Source: Candidatus Aminicenantota bacterium
Lineage (GTDB): Bacteria; Acidobacteriota; Aminicenantia; Aminicenantales; Saccharicenantaceae
Assembly (NCBI GenBank): GCA_026393955.1
Contig: JAPKZE010000297.1
Span: forward strand, 1-12,849
DNA: 12,849 nt
Direction: 5' to 3'
A program made the position numbers and the translations under genes. Each line of letters begins with the position of its first letter. Positions within the stretch are counted from its first letter, which is position 1. Below are positions 6,722-12,383 of this stretch, piece by piece. The notes below the pieces were generated by a model. That model did no database searches. It was not told the origin of the DNA and saw only the letters and a list, made by a program, of their open reading frames with translations.

Positions 6722-7650
6722 TTCGGGTCTCCCTTGTCTTTGGTCCCGGTCCCGACGGCCTTGTCGAAGAGGTCCATTTGACCGGCCCGGATGGCCCGCA
6801 CGATGTCCCGCAGGACCGGGTATTTTTCGAGGAGGAGGTCGGGGATGTCCACTTTTTCGCCGGAGATCATGTTCCGGATCTGGAGGGCATTGGCCAGGGC
6901 CTGGCCCCGGTAGTGGTTGTTGGTGATGACGTAGACCTGGCCCGTTTTCGAGCCCAGGCTCTTGATGCGGGCGACCCACTCCTCGAGCTCGTTGGCCGCA
7001 TAGAGATAGTCGTATCGGTCATCGCGGCCGGCCCCTTCCCGGAACCAGTTCCCGTAGTTGCGGCCGTGCAGGCGGACATAGGCGAAGTCGGCCGTGGTGC
7101 TGACGGCCGAAGGCTTGATCGAAGCGTCGAAGAGAGGCTGGTCGATGTTGCAGAAAGCGGCGCGGTGGGCGCACAGGAGGTCGTAGAAGGCGGGCGTGTC
7201 CCAACTCGCGTGACGGACCTCGACGGCCAGGGGGTAGCCGTCGAAGAGGGCGAGCAGCCGCCGGAGATACTCTGTATTTTCGGGGGAATTCCGGAAGGAC
7301 CAGGGGAACTGGACGAGAAGCGCTGCCAGCCGGCCCTGGAGACGGACGAGGTCGGCCGCCTGCCTGACGTCGTCGACGTCCTTCCCGGAGAAACCTTCCC
7401 GCGCGTGAGTGAAGGCCTGGTAGAGCTTCAGCGAGAGCAGGAAATCGGGCCGGTCCTCGATCTTTTTCAGCCAGGACCGGACCATGGCCGGAGGGGCCGG
7501 CCGGTAGAAGGTGCTGTTGACCTCGACGATGTCGATGAAGCCGGCCAGGTAGCTCAGGGCGTGGAAGCCGCGGCCCTTGCGGACCGGGTAGACGATGCCG
7601 TCCCAATCCTCGTAGCTCCAGCCGGCGGTGCCGACGCAGTACTTGGCCAT
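6718..7650 (-). CDS. DUF72 family protein (YecE-like TIM barrel)
   Basis: 310 residues from the ATG at 7650, so that GTAGWSYEDW falls near the N-terminus as in homologues; a GTG at 7686 would add 12 residues running through promoter-like sequence. Family motifs appear in order: GTAGWSYEDW (7-16), VEVNSTFYRPAP (43-54), FLLSLKLYQAFTHAR (70-84), ALLVQFPWSF (110-119), AVEVRHASW (142-150), YVRLHGRN (191-198) and VYVITNNHYRGQALANAL (239-256). The family folds as a TIM barrel related to sugar-isomerase and endonuclease IV folds. Its biochemical role is unproven, although metal and phosphate binding are often suggested. The start has no strong ribosome site and lies only 9 nt after a -10 box. It overlaps lysA by 4 nt, giving a two-gene unit with no obvious functional link. 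Confidence 0.92.
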   Translation of the reverse strand: MAKYCVGTAGWSYEDWDGIVYPVRKGRGFHALSYLAGFIDIVEVNSTFYRPAPPAMVRSWLKKIEDRPDFLLSLKLYQAFTHAREGFSGKDVDDVRQAADLVRLQGRLAALLVQFPWSFRNSPENTEYLRRLLALFDGYPLAVEVRHASWDTPAFYDLLCAHRAAFCNIDQPLFDASIKPSAVSTTADFAYVRLHGRNYGNWFREGAGRDDRYDYLYAANELEEWVARIKSLGSKTGQVYVITNNHYRGQALANALQIRNMISGEKVDIPDLLLEKYPVLRDIVRAIRAGQMDLFDKAVGTGTKDKGDPK

Positions 7651-7659
7651 GCGCGCCCT

Positions 7660-7688
7660 ATTGTACCCGTCGCCCGGACAATTCACAA
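7660..7688 (-). promoter_or_regulatory. Promoter for DUF72-lysA, possibly near-leaderless
   Basis: On the minus strand TTGTGA (7688-7683) and TACAAT (7665-7660) are separated by 17 nt. The -10 ends 9 nt before the ATG at 7650, so a start at the usual distance would leave a leader of only two or three bases. The -35 lies in a tandem 7-mer repeat. Confidence 0.45.
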
Positions 7689-7691
7689 TTC
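7678..7691. repeat. Two tandem copies of a 7-mer (ACAATTC)
   Basis: ACAATTC occurs at 7678-7684 and again at 7685-7691 with no gap, in an AT-rich island inside GC-rich DNA. It overlaps the putative -35 box of the DUF72 gene and adjoins the palindromic element on its right. Confidence 0.7.
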
Positions 7692-7696
7692 ATCCA

Positions 7697-7727
7697 GGGA
7701 CTGTCCCCGAATGGGAACATGTCCCCG
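7697..7727. repeat. REP-like pair of GGGAC/GTCCC palindromes
   Basis: GGGACTGTCCC (7697-7707) is a perfect inverted repeat around a single T. Five bases later GGGAACATGTCCCC (7713-7726) is a second, imperfect one. Both end in TGTCCCCG-like or GTCCCCG sequence, so the two are also direct repeats of a unit. From general knowledge, short GGGGACAGTCCCC-like repeats are scattered in intergenic regions of several deltaproteobacterial and acidobacterial genomes, some beside REP-associated Y1 transposases. No transposase gene is present here. Confidence 0.5.
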
Positions 7728-7766
7728 TTTTCGTGCACCGGGGGCTGGCCCTCTTGTTGCGGGCAT

Positions 7767-7772
7767 GATAAT
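7767..7772 (+). promoter_or_regulatory. -10 box for the threonine dehydratase-like gene
   Basis: GATAAT matches the -10 consensus at five of six positions. Transcription would begin near 7779, just before the ribosome site GGAG (7782-7785) and 14 nt before the ATG at 7793. No convincing -35 box is present at the right distance. Confidence 0.35.
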
Positions 7773-7792
7773 CTGTCAATCGGAGCAAGAAG

Positions 7793-8770
7793 ATGCCCGA
7801 ACCCCCCGTCGATTTCGTGGCCAGGATCCGGGAAGCCTACGAGCGGATCAAAGGCGACATCCGGCGGACGCCGGTCGAGCGCTCCGAGGCGCTGAGCCGT
7901 GAGATCGGGGGAGAGGTCCACGTCAAGTGGGAATGCGACCAGACGACCGGGTCGTTCAAGCTGAGGGGCGCCCTCAACAAGCTGCGGTCGCTGTCGCCCG
8001 GGGACCGGGCCAAAGGGGTCGTGTCGGCCTCGACGGGGAACCACGGTCTGGCCATCAGCCATGCTTCGCGGCTCGAGGGGATCGGGCTCAAGCTCTTCCT
8101 TCCCGAGACCGTGGCCGAGGTCAAGAAGAAGAGGATCGAGGCCCTGGGCGTCGACGTCGAGGTCCGCGGGGCGAGCTGCGACAGGGCCGAGGCCATCGCC
8201 CGCGATTTCGCCGGCCGGACGGGGCGGGTGTTCGTTTCGCCGTACAACGATTGGGACATCGTCTTCGGGGCCGGCACGGTCGGGCTCGAGCTCGACGAAG
8301 ACCTGCCCCGGTTCGACGACGTCTTCGTGCCGGTCGGGGGCGGCGGGCTGATCGCCGGGATCGCCGCCTATCTCAAAGTGGTCCGCCCGGGCGTCCGCGT
8401 CCTCGGGGTCGAACCGGAGTCCTCGGCCTTCTTGGCCGCCTCGCTCGCCGCCGGGCGGCTCGTCGAGATCGACGAGCGGGAGTCCATCGCCGACGCCGTC
8501 GCCGGCGCGATCGAGCCCGGCGCCATCACCTTTCCGCTCTGCCGCGACTACGTCGACGGCATCGAGATCGTGCCCGAAGCCGCGATCGCCCGGGCCATGG
8601 CCTTCGTCCGCGAGCGCCACGGCCGCGTGATCGAGGGCGCCGCTGCCCTGCCCTTCGCGGCCCTTCTCCTCTCCGCCGGCCGCAGGCCCGGCCGGGTCGC
8701 CGTGGCGGTCGCGAGCGGGGGCAATATCGGGGCCGGGCGCTTCCGCGCCGTCACCGGTCTCGAGCCCTGA
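7793..8770 (+). CDS. PLP-dependent threonine/serine dehydratase-family enzyme
   Basis: 325 residues of fold-type II PLP enzyme, the size of catabolic threonine dehydratases and serine/hydroxyaspartate ammonia-lyases without a regulatory ACT domain. TTGSFKLRGALNKL (51-64) carries the Schiff-base lysine Lys56. SASTGNHG (78-85) is the substrate-binding loop, VGGGGLIAG (181-189) holds the PLP phosphate, and ASGGNIG (307-313) closes the cofactor site. The segment SPYNDWDIVFGAGTVGLEL (149-167) matches the family's PYND...GQGT region but has Ala where Gln is common. Likely chemistry is dehydration and deamination of a beta-hydroxy amino acid to a 2-oxo acid and ammonia. Threonine, serine and hydroxyaspartate cannot be told apart by eye. 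GGAG stands 7 nt before the ATG. The gene appears to be transcribed alone or with the lipoprotein gene 61 nt downstream. Confidence 0.88.
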   Translation: MPEPPVDFVARIREAYERIKGDIRRTPVERSEALSREIGGEVHVKWECDQTTGSFKLRGALNKLRSLSPGDRAKGVVSASTGNHGLAISHASRLEGIGLKLFLPETVAEVKKKRIEALGVDVEVRGASCDRAEAIARDFAGRTGRVFVSPYNDWDIVFGAGTVGLELDEDLPRFDDVFVPVGGGGLIAGIAAYLKVVRPGVRVLGVEPESSAFLAASLAAGRLVEIDERESIADAVAGAIEPGAITFPLCRDYVDGIEIVPEAAIARAMAFVRERHGRVIEGAAALPFAALLLSAGRRPGRVAVAVASGGNIGAGRFRAVTGLEP

Positions 8771-8831
8771 GCCGCGGCGCTCCCCGTCTTGCCAGCCGCC
8801 GGGACTTGATCTAAGATGAGGGCGGCCGGCC

Positions 8832-9869
8832 ATGAACAACAAGACGCTCGTCATCGGTCTGCTGGCGTTCGGCCTCGCGGTTCCCGCCTGCCGCAGGCAG
8901 GAGACACCCCCGCCCGAGGACGGATCCGGCCGGCCCTATGTCATCGGCATCTTCCAATCGGTCGATTCGCCGACGGCCAACGAGGCCCGGCGCGGCATCC
9001 TCCAGGCCTTCGCCGACGCCGGCCTCCGCGACGGCCGCGACATCGTCGTCACCACCCGCATCGCCAACAACGATATCGCCGAGGTCCAGAGGATCGCCCG
9101 CGAGCTCGCCGACGGCCGGGTCGACCTGGTCATGCCCCTGTCGACCCAGGCCCTCCAGGCGGCCGTCCTGACCTCGCGCAAAGGGCCCATCGTCTTCTGC
9201 GCCGTGGCGGTTCCCTATCTCGTCGGCGCGGGCCGGTCGGCCGGGAACCATCTTGCCAACGTCACCGGCGTGGTCTCCACGGGCCCCATCCGCCAGACCA
9301 TGGCCCTCATCCGGGAGGTCCTCCCGAAGGCCCGACGCCTCGGCTCGCTCTGGACCTCCTCGGAGGTCAACTCGGAGTATTACCTGGACCTGGCCAGGGT
9401 CGCGGCTTCGGAGCTCGGCTTCGAGCTGGTCGCCGTCCCCGTGACCGCCCCGCCCGAGATCCCCGGCTCCATCCAGCGCCTCCTCAACGAAAAGATCGAC
9501 GTGCTGTTCCCGATGTCGGATAACACCCTCAACAGCGCCTTCGATGTCATCGGCCGGGCCGCCGAGGAGAACGCCACGCCCCTTTTCGCGAGCTTCCTCC
9601 GGTCGGTGGAATTCGGGGCCTGCGCGGCGCTGGGGCTTGATTTCTACGACATGGGCGTCAAGGCCGGCCGGCTGGCCGTCCGGATCAAGGCCGGCGAGAG
9701 CCCGGGCGCGATCCCCATCCAGTCCATGGACGAGATCAAGCTCTACCTCAATCCCGAGGCCGCGGCCAAACAGGGCGTCGTCTTCCCGAAGACCGTCCTC
9801 GACCGGTCGACCCGGTCCGTCAGTCCGACCCGCGGGACGGCAGGGGCACCCGGCCCCGTCCTCGACTGA
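8832..9869 (+). CDS. ABC transporter substrate-binding lipoprotein (TrpX/PF04392-like)
   Basis: 345 residues with a lipoprotein signal: MNNKTLVIGLLAFGLAVPAC, lipid-modified Cys20 after VPA, which is a slightly unusual lipobox because of the proline. Family features follow: YVIGIFQSVDSPTANEARRGI (36-56), repeated periplasmic-binding-protein strands, DLVMPLSTQALQA, TGVVSTGPIRQTMALIREVLPKARRLG, LLNEKIDVLFPMSDNTL and a late GLDFYDMGVKAGRLAVRI. Members of this group bind amino acids or other small ligands for an ABC importer, but no permease or ATPase gene lies beside it, so it is an orphan here. The ATG has GAGGG (8818-8822) 9 nt upstream. The last 50 bases overlap the 3' end of thiD on the other strand, and the C-terminal tail (about the last 25 residues, Ser/Thr/Gly/Pro-rich) looks unstructured. 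Confidence 0.88.
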   Translation: MNNKTLVIGLLAFGLAVPACRRQETPPPEDGSGRPYVIGIFQSVDSPTANEARRGILQAFADAGLRDGRDIVVTTRIANNDIAEVQRIARELADGRVDLVMPLSTQALQAAVLTSRKGPIVFCAVAVPYLVGAGRSAGNHLANVTGVVSTGPIRQTMALIREVLPKARRLGSLWTSSEVNSEYYLDLARVAASELGFELVAVPVTAPPEIPGSIQRLLNEKIDVLFPMSDNTLNSAFDVIGRAAEENATPLFASFLRSVEFGACAALGLDFYDMGVKAGRLAVRIKAGESPGAIPIQSMDEIKLYLNPEAAAKQGVVFPKTVLDRSTRSVSPTRGTAGAPGPVLD

Positions 9870-10644
9870 GATCGAACACCCAAATCCCGGTTCCGGCCAA
9901 CCCGGTTGTCGCGGACGGCACGGCCGCGCGGATGGCCTGGCCCGTGCGGAAGATGCCCAGTCCGCAGGCTTCCTTGAGAGGCCGGCCTTCGGCCAGGTAG
10001 CACAGGATGGCGGAAGCCAGGAAGCAGCCCGTCCCGTGAACGCTGCGGGCCACGCGCGGGTGGGCGAAGGCCGTGAACTCCCGGCCGTCGAAGAGGATGT
10101 CCACGGCCTGGACTTCGAGATGGCCGCCCTTGAGGAGGCAGGGGAGGCCGCTCCGCAAGTGGATCTTTTCGGCCGCCAGCTTCATTTCGGCGACGTTCCG
10201 GACGGGTCGTCCCGCGAGGACCGCGGCCTCGTCCAGGTTCGGGGTGATGAGCTCCGCCCGGCCCTCGAACGCTTCGAGGAAGCGCGGCCAGGCCTTTTTT
10301 TCGAGAAGCATGGCGCCGGAGCTCGAGCGCAGGACCGGGTCGACGACCCGCGGCCGCCCTTGGTGCCGCTCGAGGATCCGGGCCGCGGCTCGCAGGTTCG
10401 CCGACGTGCCCAGCATGCCGACTTTGAGGCCGTCGACTTCGAGGCCCTCGGCCAGCCGTCCGAATTGGCCGGCCACGGCCCGGGCGGTCACGGGGAAGAC
10501 TCCGGCCACCCGGCCGGGATCCTGGGCGGTCACGGCCGTCAGGACGCCGTAGCCGCGGTGGCCCAGTCGCTCGAAGACGCGAAGATCCAGCCGCACGCCG
10601 GCCCCGCCCGAGGGGTCCCAGCCGGCGATGGAGATCAGGTTCAC
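9820..10644 (-). CDS. thiD: Hydroxymethylpyrimidine (phosphate) kinase
   Basis: 274 residues of ribokinase fold, predicted to phosphorylate HMP and HMP-phosphate for the pyrimidine half of thiamine; related PdxK-type pyridoxal kinases are the main alternative. Motifs in order are SIAGWDPSGGAG (5-16), TAVTAQDP (37-44) with the family glutamine Gln41, VDPVLRSSSG (101-110), TPNLDEAAVLAG (134-145), LLKGGH (170-175) and the anion-hole HGTGC (203-207) with catalytic-position Cys207. The usual AGSD is AGWD here. The start is GTG at 10644, which puts the first strand at the normal place, but no ribosome site precedes it; an extended -10 box lies 7 nt upstream. No other thiamine genes are nearby. The 3' end overlaps the lipoprotein gene by 50 bp, affecting only the Arg/Gly/Pro-rich tail. 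Confidence 0.9.
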   Translation of the reverse strand: MNLISIAGWDPSGGAGVRLDLRVFERLGHRGYGVLTAVTAQDPGRVAGVFPVTARAVAGQFGRLAEGLEVDGLKVGMLGTSANLRAAARILERHQGRPRVVDPVLRSSSGAMLLEKKAWPRFLEAFEGRAELITPNLDEAAVLAGRPVRNVAEMKLAAEKIHLRSGLPCLLKGGHLEVQAVDILFDGREFTAFAHPRVARSVHGTGCFLASAILCYLAEGRPLKEACGLGIFRTGQAIRAAVPSATTGLAGTGIWVFDLSRGRGRVPLPSRGSD

Positions 10645-10651
10645 GGACCGG

Positions 10652-10660
10652 ATTCTATCA
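10652..10660 (-). promoter_or_regulatory. Extended -10 promoter of thiD (leaderless candidate)
   Basis: The minus strand reads TGATAGAAT, fitting the extended -10 pattern TGnTATAAT with one mismatch. Seven bases separate it from the GTG at 10644, so transcription would start on or next to the initiation codon. No Shine-Dalgarno sequence is visible, in keeping with a leaderless message. No -35 box is evident, and extended -10 promoters often lack one. Confidence 0.45.
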
Positions 10661-10681
10661 CGGATCGGCCGCGGCCGGCAG

Positions 10682-10711
10682 TTGACTTTCGTCCGGGCCC
10701 TGGAGTATTAG
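10682..10711 (+). promoter_or_regulatory. Possible promoter for the FadL-type porin gene
   Basis: TTGACT (10682-10687) matches five of six -35 positions, and TATTAG (10706-10711) is a modest -10 at 18 nt. Transcription would begin near 10718, about 29 nt before the ATG at 10747. Confidence 0.35.
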
Positions 10712-10738
10712 GAGAGGTAACAGGTCCTCTCAGAGGAG
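10712..10738 (+). promoter_or_regulatory. Inverted repeats around the porin ribosome site
   Basis: GAGAGG (10712-10717) can pair with CCTCTC (10726-10731) over an 8-nt loop. Alternatively CCTC (10726-10729) can pair with GAGG (10733-10736), which is part of the ribosome site GAGGAG. The two foldings exclude each other, one freeing and one covering the site. The first needs a transcript that begins upstream of the nearest promoter candidate. Confidence 0.3.
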
Positions 10739-10746
10739 ATAGAACC

Positions 10747-12024
10747 ATGAAGAAAACGCTGGTCATGTCCTTGGCTGTTCTCTTTCTGGCCTGCGGCCTT
10801 TTCGCCAACGGCCTCAACCTGAACGGGCTCGGAGCCCGGCCGGCTTCCATGGGCGGTGCCTTCGTCGGGCTGGCCGACGATTTCACCGCGGTCTTCTGGA
10901 ATCCCGCCGGCCTGGCCCTGCTGAAGAGCCGCACCTTCGGGCTCGCCGGCGACTTTCTTCTTCCGTCGGCCCGGTTCACCCTGGATCCGACGTTCTCCAT
11001 GGAGACGAAGGCCAAGGGCTACGGGGCCGGCCTGGTCGGCTACTTCCAGCCCATCGGCGACCGGATCGTTGTCGGCCTGGGAGCCTACACCCTGTCCGGT
11101 CTCGGCGCCGATTGGGCGAGCCAGGGCTTCGAGGAAGCGCTGGTCTATCCGCTGCCGCCCGCCTACTTCACCCCGTCCCTCGAAAGCTATCGCTGGCGGA
11201 GCTTCATCGGTTCGATCACCCTGGCCCCCTCGATCGCCGTCAGGGTCAACGACTGGATGCTCCTCGGCGCCACCTTCAATTTGAGCTACGGGTTCTTTCA
11301 GACGAGCCAGTGGGCCGAGACCGCCGTGCTTCCGACCAAACCGCCGACCCTGGTCAATCTGGGGCAGCAGGACCTCGACGTCAACGGCTGGGGTTTCGGC
11401 GCCACGTTCGGCCTTTTGATCAAGCCGAGCGACTGGCTGAGCGTCGGCCTGACCTGGCGGACCCAGACGAACATGAGCCTGAGCGGGACGAGCGGGATCG
11501 AGAACATCGACCGGCTCGGGCTGCCGGTTTCGAGCGACACGAGCCTCGACGTGCCCAATCCGACCTGGCTGGCCGGGGGGATCGCGGTCAAGCCGCTCGA
11601 CCGTCTGACGGTGACCTTCGACCTGCAGTGGACGAACTGGGCCAAGCTCGGGACGATCGATCTCGTTTTCGCCGACCCGGAATGGGCCGAGGCCCTGACC
11701 GACGAGGCCGCGCTGGTCCTCAACTGGAAGGACAGCCTTCAGGTCCGCGGCGGCGTCGAATATGATCTGGGGAAATTCGCGATCAGGGCCGGCTATTATT
11801 ACGACCCCGCTCCGGCCCCGGATGAAACGATGAACGTGCTCATCCCCAGCTTCACCTACAACAGCTTCACCGCCGGATTCGGCTATGCCAAGGACCGCTG
11901 GAAGATCGACTTCGGCCTGGAATACCTGATCGGCAAGGACCGGACCGTCTCCGAAGGCGTCATGCCGGGACTCTACGAGATGTCGATCTGGGTGCCGAAG
12001 ATCTCCGTCGGCTATACGTTCTGA
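10747..12024 (+). CDS. FadL/OmpP1/TodX-type outer-membrane transport protein
   Basis: 425 residues from the ATG at 10747, chosen for the ribosome site GAGGAG 8 nt upstream and the signal peptide MKKTLVMSLAVLFLACGLFANG; the frame is open far upstream, but that part is antisense to thiD and meaningless. The mature start LNLNGLGARPASMGGAFVGL, then ADDFTAVFWNPAGLALL (about 43-59) with the NPAGL motif, is characteristic of FadL-like barrels that let hydrophobic compounds cross the outer membrane. Many amphipathic strands follow (RIVVGLGAYTLSGLG, LQVRGGVEYDLG, FAIRAGYYYDP, KIDFGLEYLIG), and the protein ends in SVGYTF, a C-terminal Phe as needed for BAM-dependent insertion. Substrates could be long-chain fatty acids or hydrocarbons. 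The acylphosphatase gene follows after 26 nt. Confidence 0.9.
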   Translation: MKKTLVMSLAVLFLACGLFANGLNLNGLGARPASMGGAFVGLADDFTAVFWNPAGLALLKSRTFGLAGDFLLPSARFTLDPTFSMETKAKGYGAGLVGYFQPIGDRIVVGLGAYTLSGLGADWASQGFEEALVYPLPPAYFTPSLESYRWRSFIGSITLAPSIAVRVNDWMLLGATFNLSYGFFQTSQWAETAVLPTKPPTLVNLGQQDLDVNGWGFGATFGLLIKPSDWLSVGLTWRTQTNMSLSGTSGIENIDRLGLPVSSDTSLDVPNPTWLAGGIAVKPLDRLTVTFDLQWTNWAKLGTIDLVFADPEWAEALTDEAALVLNWKDSLQVRGGVEYDLGKFAIRAGYYYDPAPAPDETMNVLIPSFTYNSFTAGFGYAKDRWKIDFGLEYLIGKDRTVSEGVMPGLYEMSIWVPKISVGYTF

Positions 12025-12050
12025 GATCCGGCCGGCGCGACGGGCGGGAT

Positions 12051-12344
12051 ATGGGCAAGGACCTCGTCAGGGTTCGTGTCTTGGCCGGCGGCCGGGTCCA
12101 GGGTGTGGCCTACCGCTTCTTCGCCGAAAAGTACGCCGCCCGCCTCGGCGTCACCGGCTGGGTCAGGAACCTCGATGACGGCCGGGTGGAGGTCCTGGCC
12201 GAGGGCTCGGCCGGGCCGATCGAGAGCTTCCTCGAACGGCTGCAGGAGGGACCGAGCCTGGCCCGCATCGACAGCTTCGACGTCCGCCGCGAACCGTCGA
12301 CGGGGGAGTTTGCGGACTTCCGGATCGCTTTCTCATCCGATTAG
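12051..12344 (+). CDS. acyP: Acylphosphatase
   Basis: 97 residues, the usual length of this small alpha/beta enzyme that hydrolyses the carboxyl-phosphate bond of acyl phosphates in the cytoplasm. The family signature GGRVQGVAYRFFAEKYA (13-29) contains the catalytic arginine Arg22, and GVTGWVRNLDDGRVEVLAEG (33-52) supplies catalytic Asn40. The ATG at 12051 is preceded by a weak GGGCGGG-type site. It lies 26 nt after the porin stop and is probably cotranscribed with it. A metabolic link between the two is not evident, as acylphosphatases are often dispersed housekeeping genes. Its 3' end lies in a set of inverted repeats shared with the opposing fabH-like gene. Confidence 0.95.
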   Translation: MGKDLVRVRVLAGGRVQGVAYRFFAEKYAARLGVTGWVRNLDDGRVEVLAEGSAGPIESFLERLQEGPSLARIDSFDVRREPSTGEFADFRIAFSSD

Positions 12345-12383
12345 TCCGATCCGGACGTCCGGCGGCGATCCGCGGCGCGCCGC
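12321..12383. terminator. Nested inverted repeats at the convergent acyP/fabH-like junction
   Basis: CGGATCGC (12321-12328) is the exact reverse complement of GCGATCCG (12365-12372). Between them is a perfect 12-bp palindrome CCGGACGTCCGG (12351-12362), and GTCCG (12344-12348) can also pair with CGGAC (12352-12356). A second 12-bp palindrome GCGGCGCGCCGC (12372-12383) reaches the opposing stop codon. No T run follows on either strand, so if this ends transcription it is not a textbook intrinsic terminator. Confidence 0.4.

Noticed and set aside
6722..6979. N-terminal extension of lysA by 86 codons
   Set aside because: It lies wholly inside the DUF72 gene in another frame. The ATG at 6721 gives the normal LysA length and an ATGA overlap.
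7684..7686. GTG at 7684-7686 (minus strand) as the DUF72 start
   Set aside because: It would add 12 unconserved residues encoded by the promoter and repeat region. Homologues begin close to the GTAGWSY motif.
6778..7902. Plus-strand frame of 374 codons across the DUF72 gene
   Set aside because: A shadow frame crossing a divergent promoter region, without recognisable motifs.
8789..8817. TTGCCA-17-TAAGAT as promoter of the lipoprotein gene
   Set aside because: A start at the usual distance would fall at about 8824 and remove the GAGGG ribosome site (8818-8822), and the -10 match is only four of six.
7658..8854. Minus-strand frame of 398 codons opposite the dehydratase gene
   Set aside because: Asp/Gly/Pro/Arg-rich composition of an antisense shadow. 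The plus strand has all PLP-enzyme motifs.
10295..10301. T7 run on the plus strand inside thiD as a terminator for the lipoprotein transcript
   Set aside because: The preceding GGCCAGGCC can form only a two-pair stem with a usable loop. The run simply encodes Lys-Lys in thiD.
9544..10746. Plus-strand extension of the porin frame to 826 codons
   Set aside because: The extra N-terminal part is Arg/Pro/Ser-rich shadow sequence over the lipoprotein and thiD genes. The signal peptide and ribosome site fix the start at 10747.
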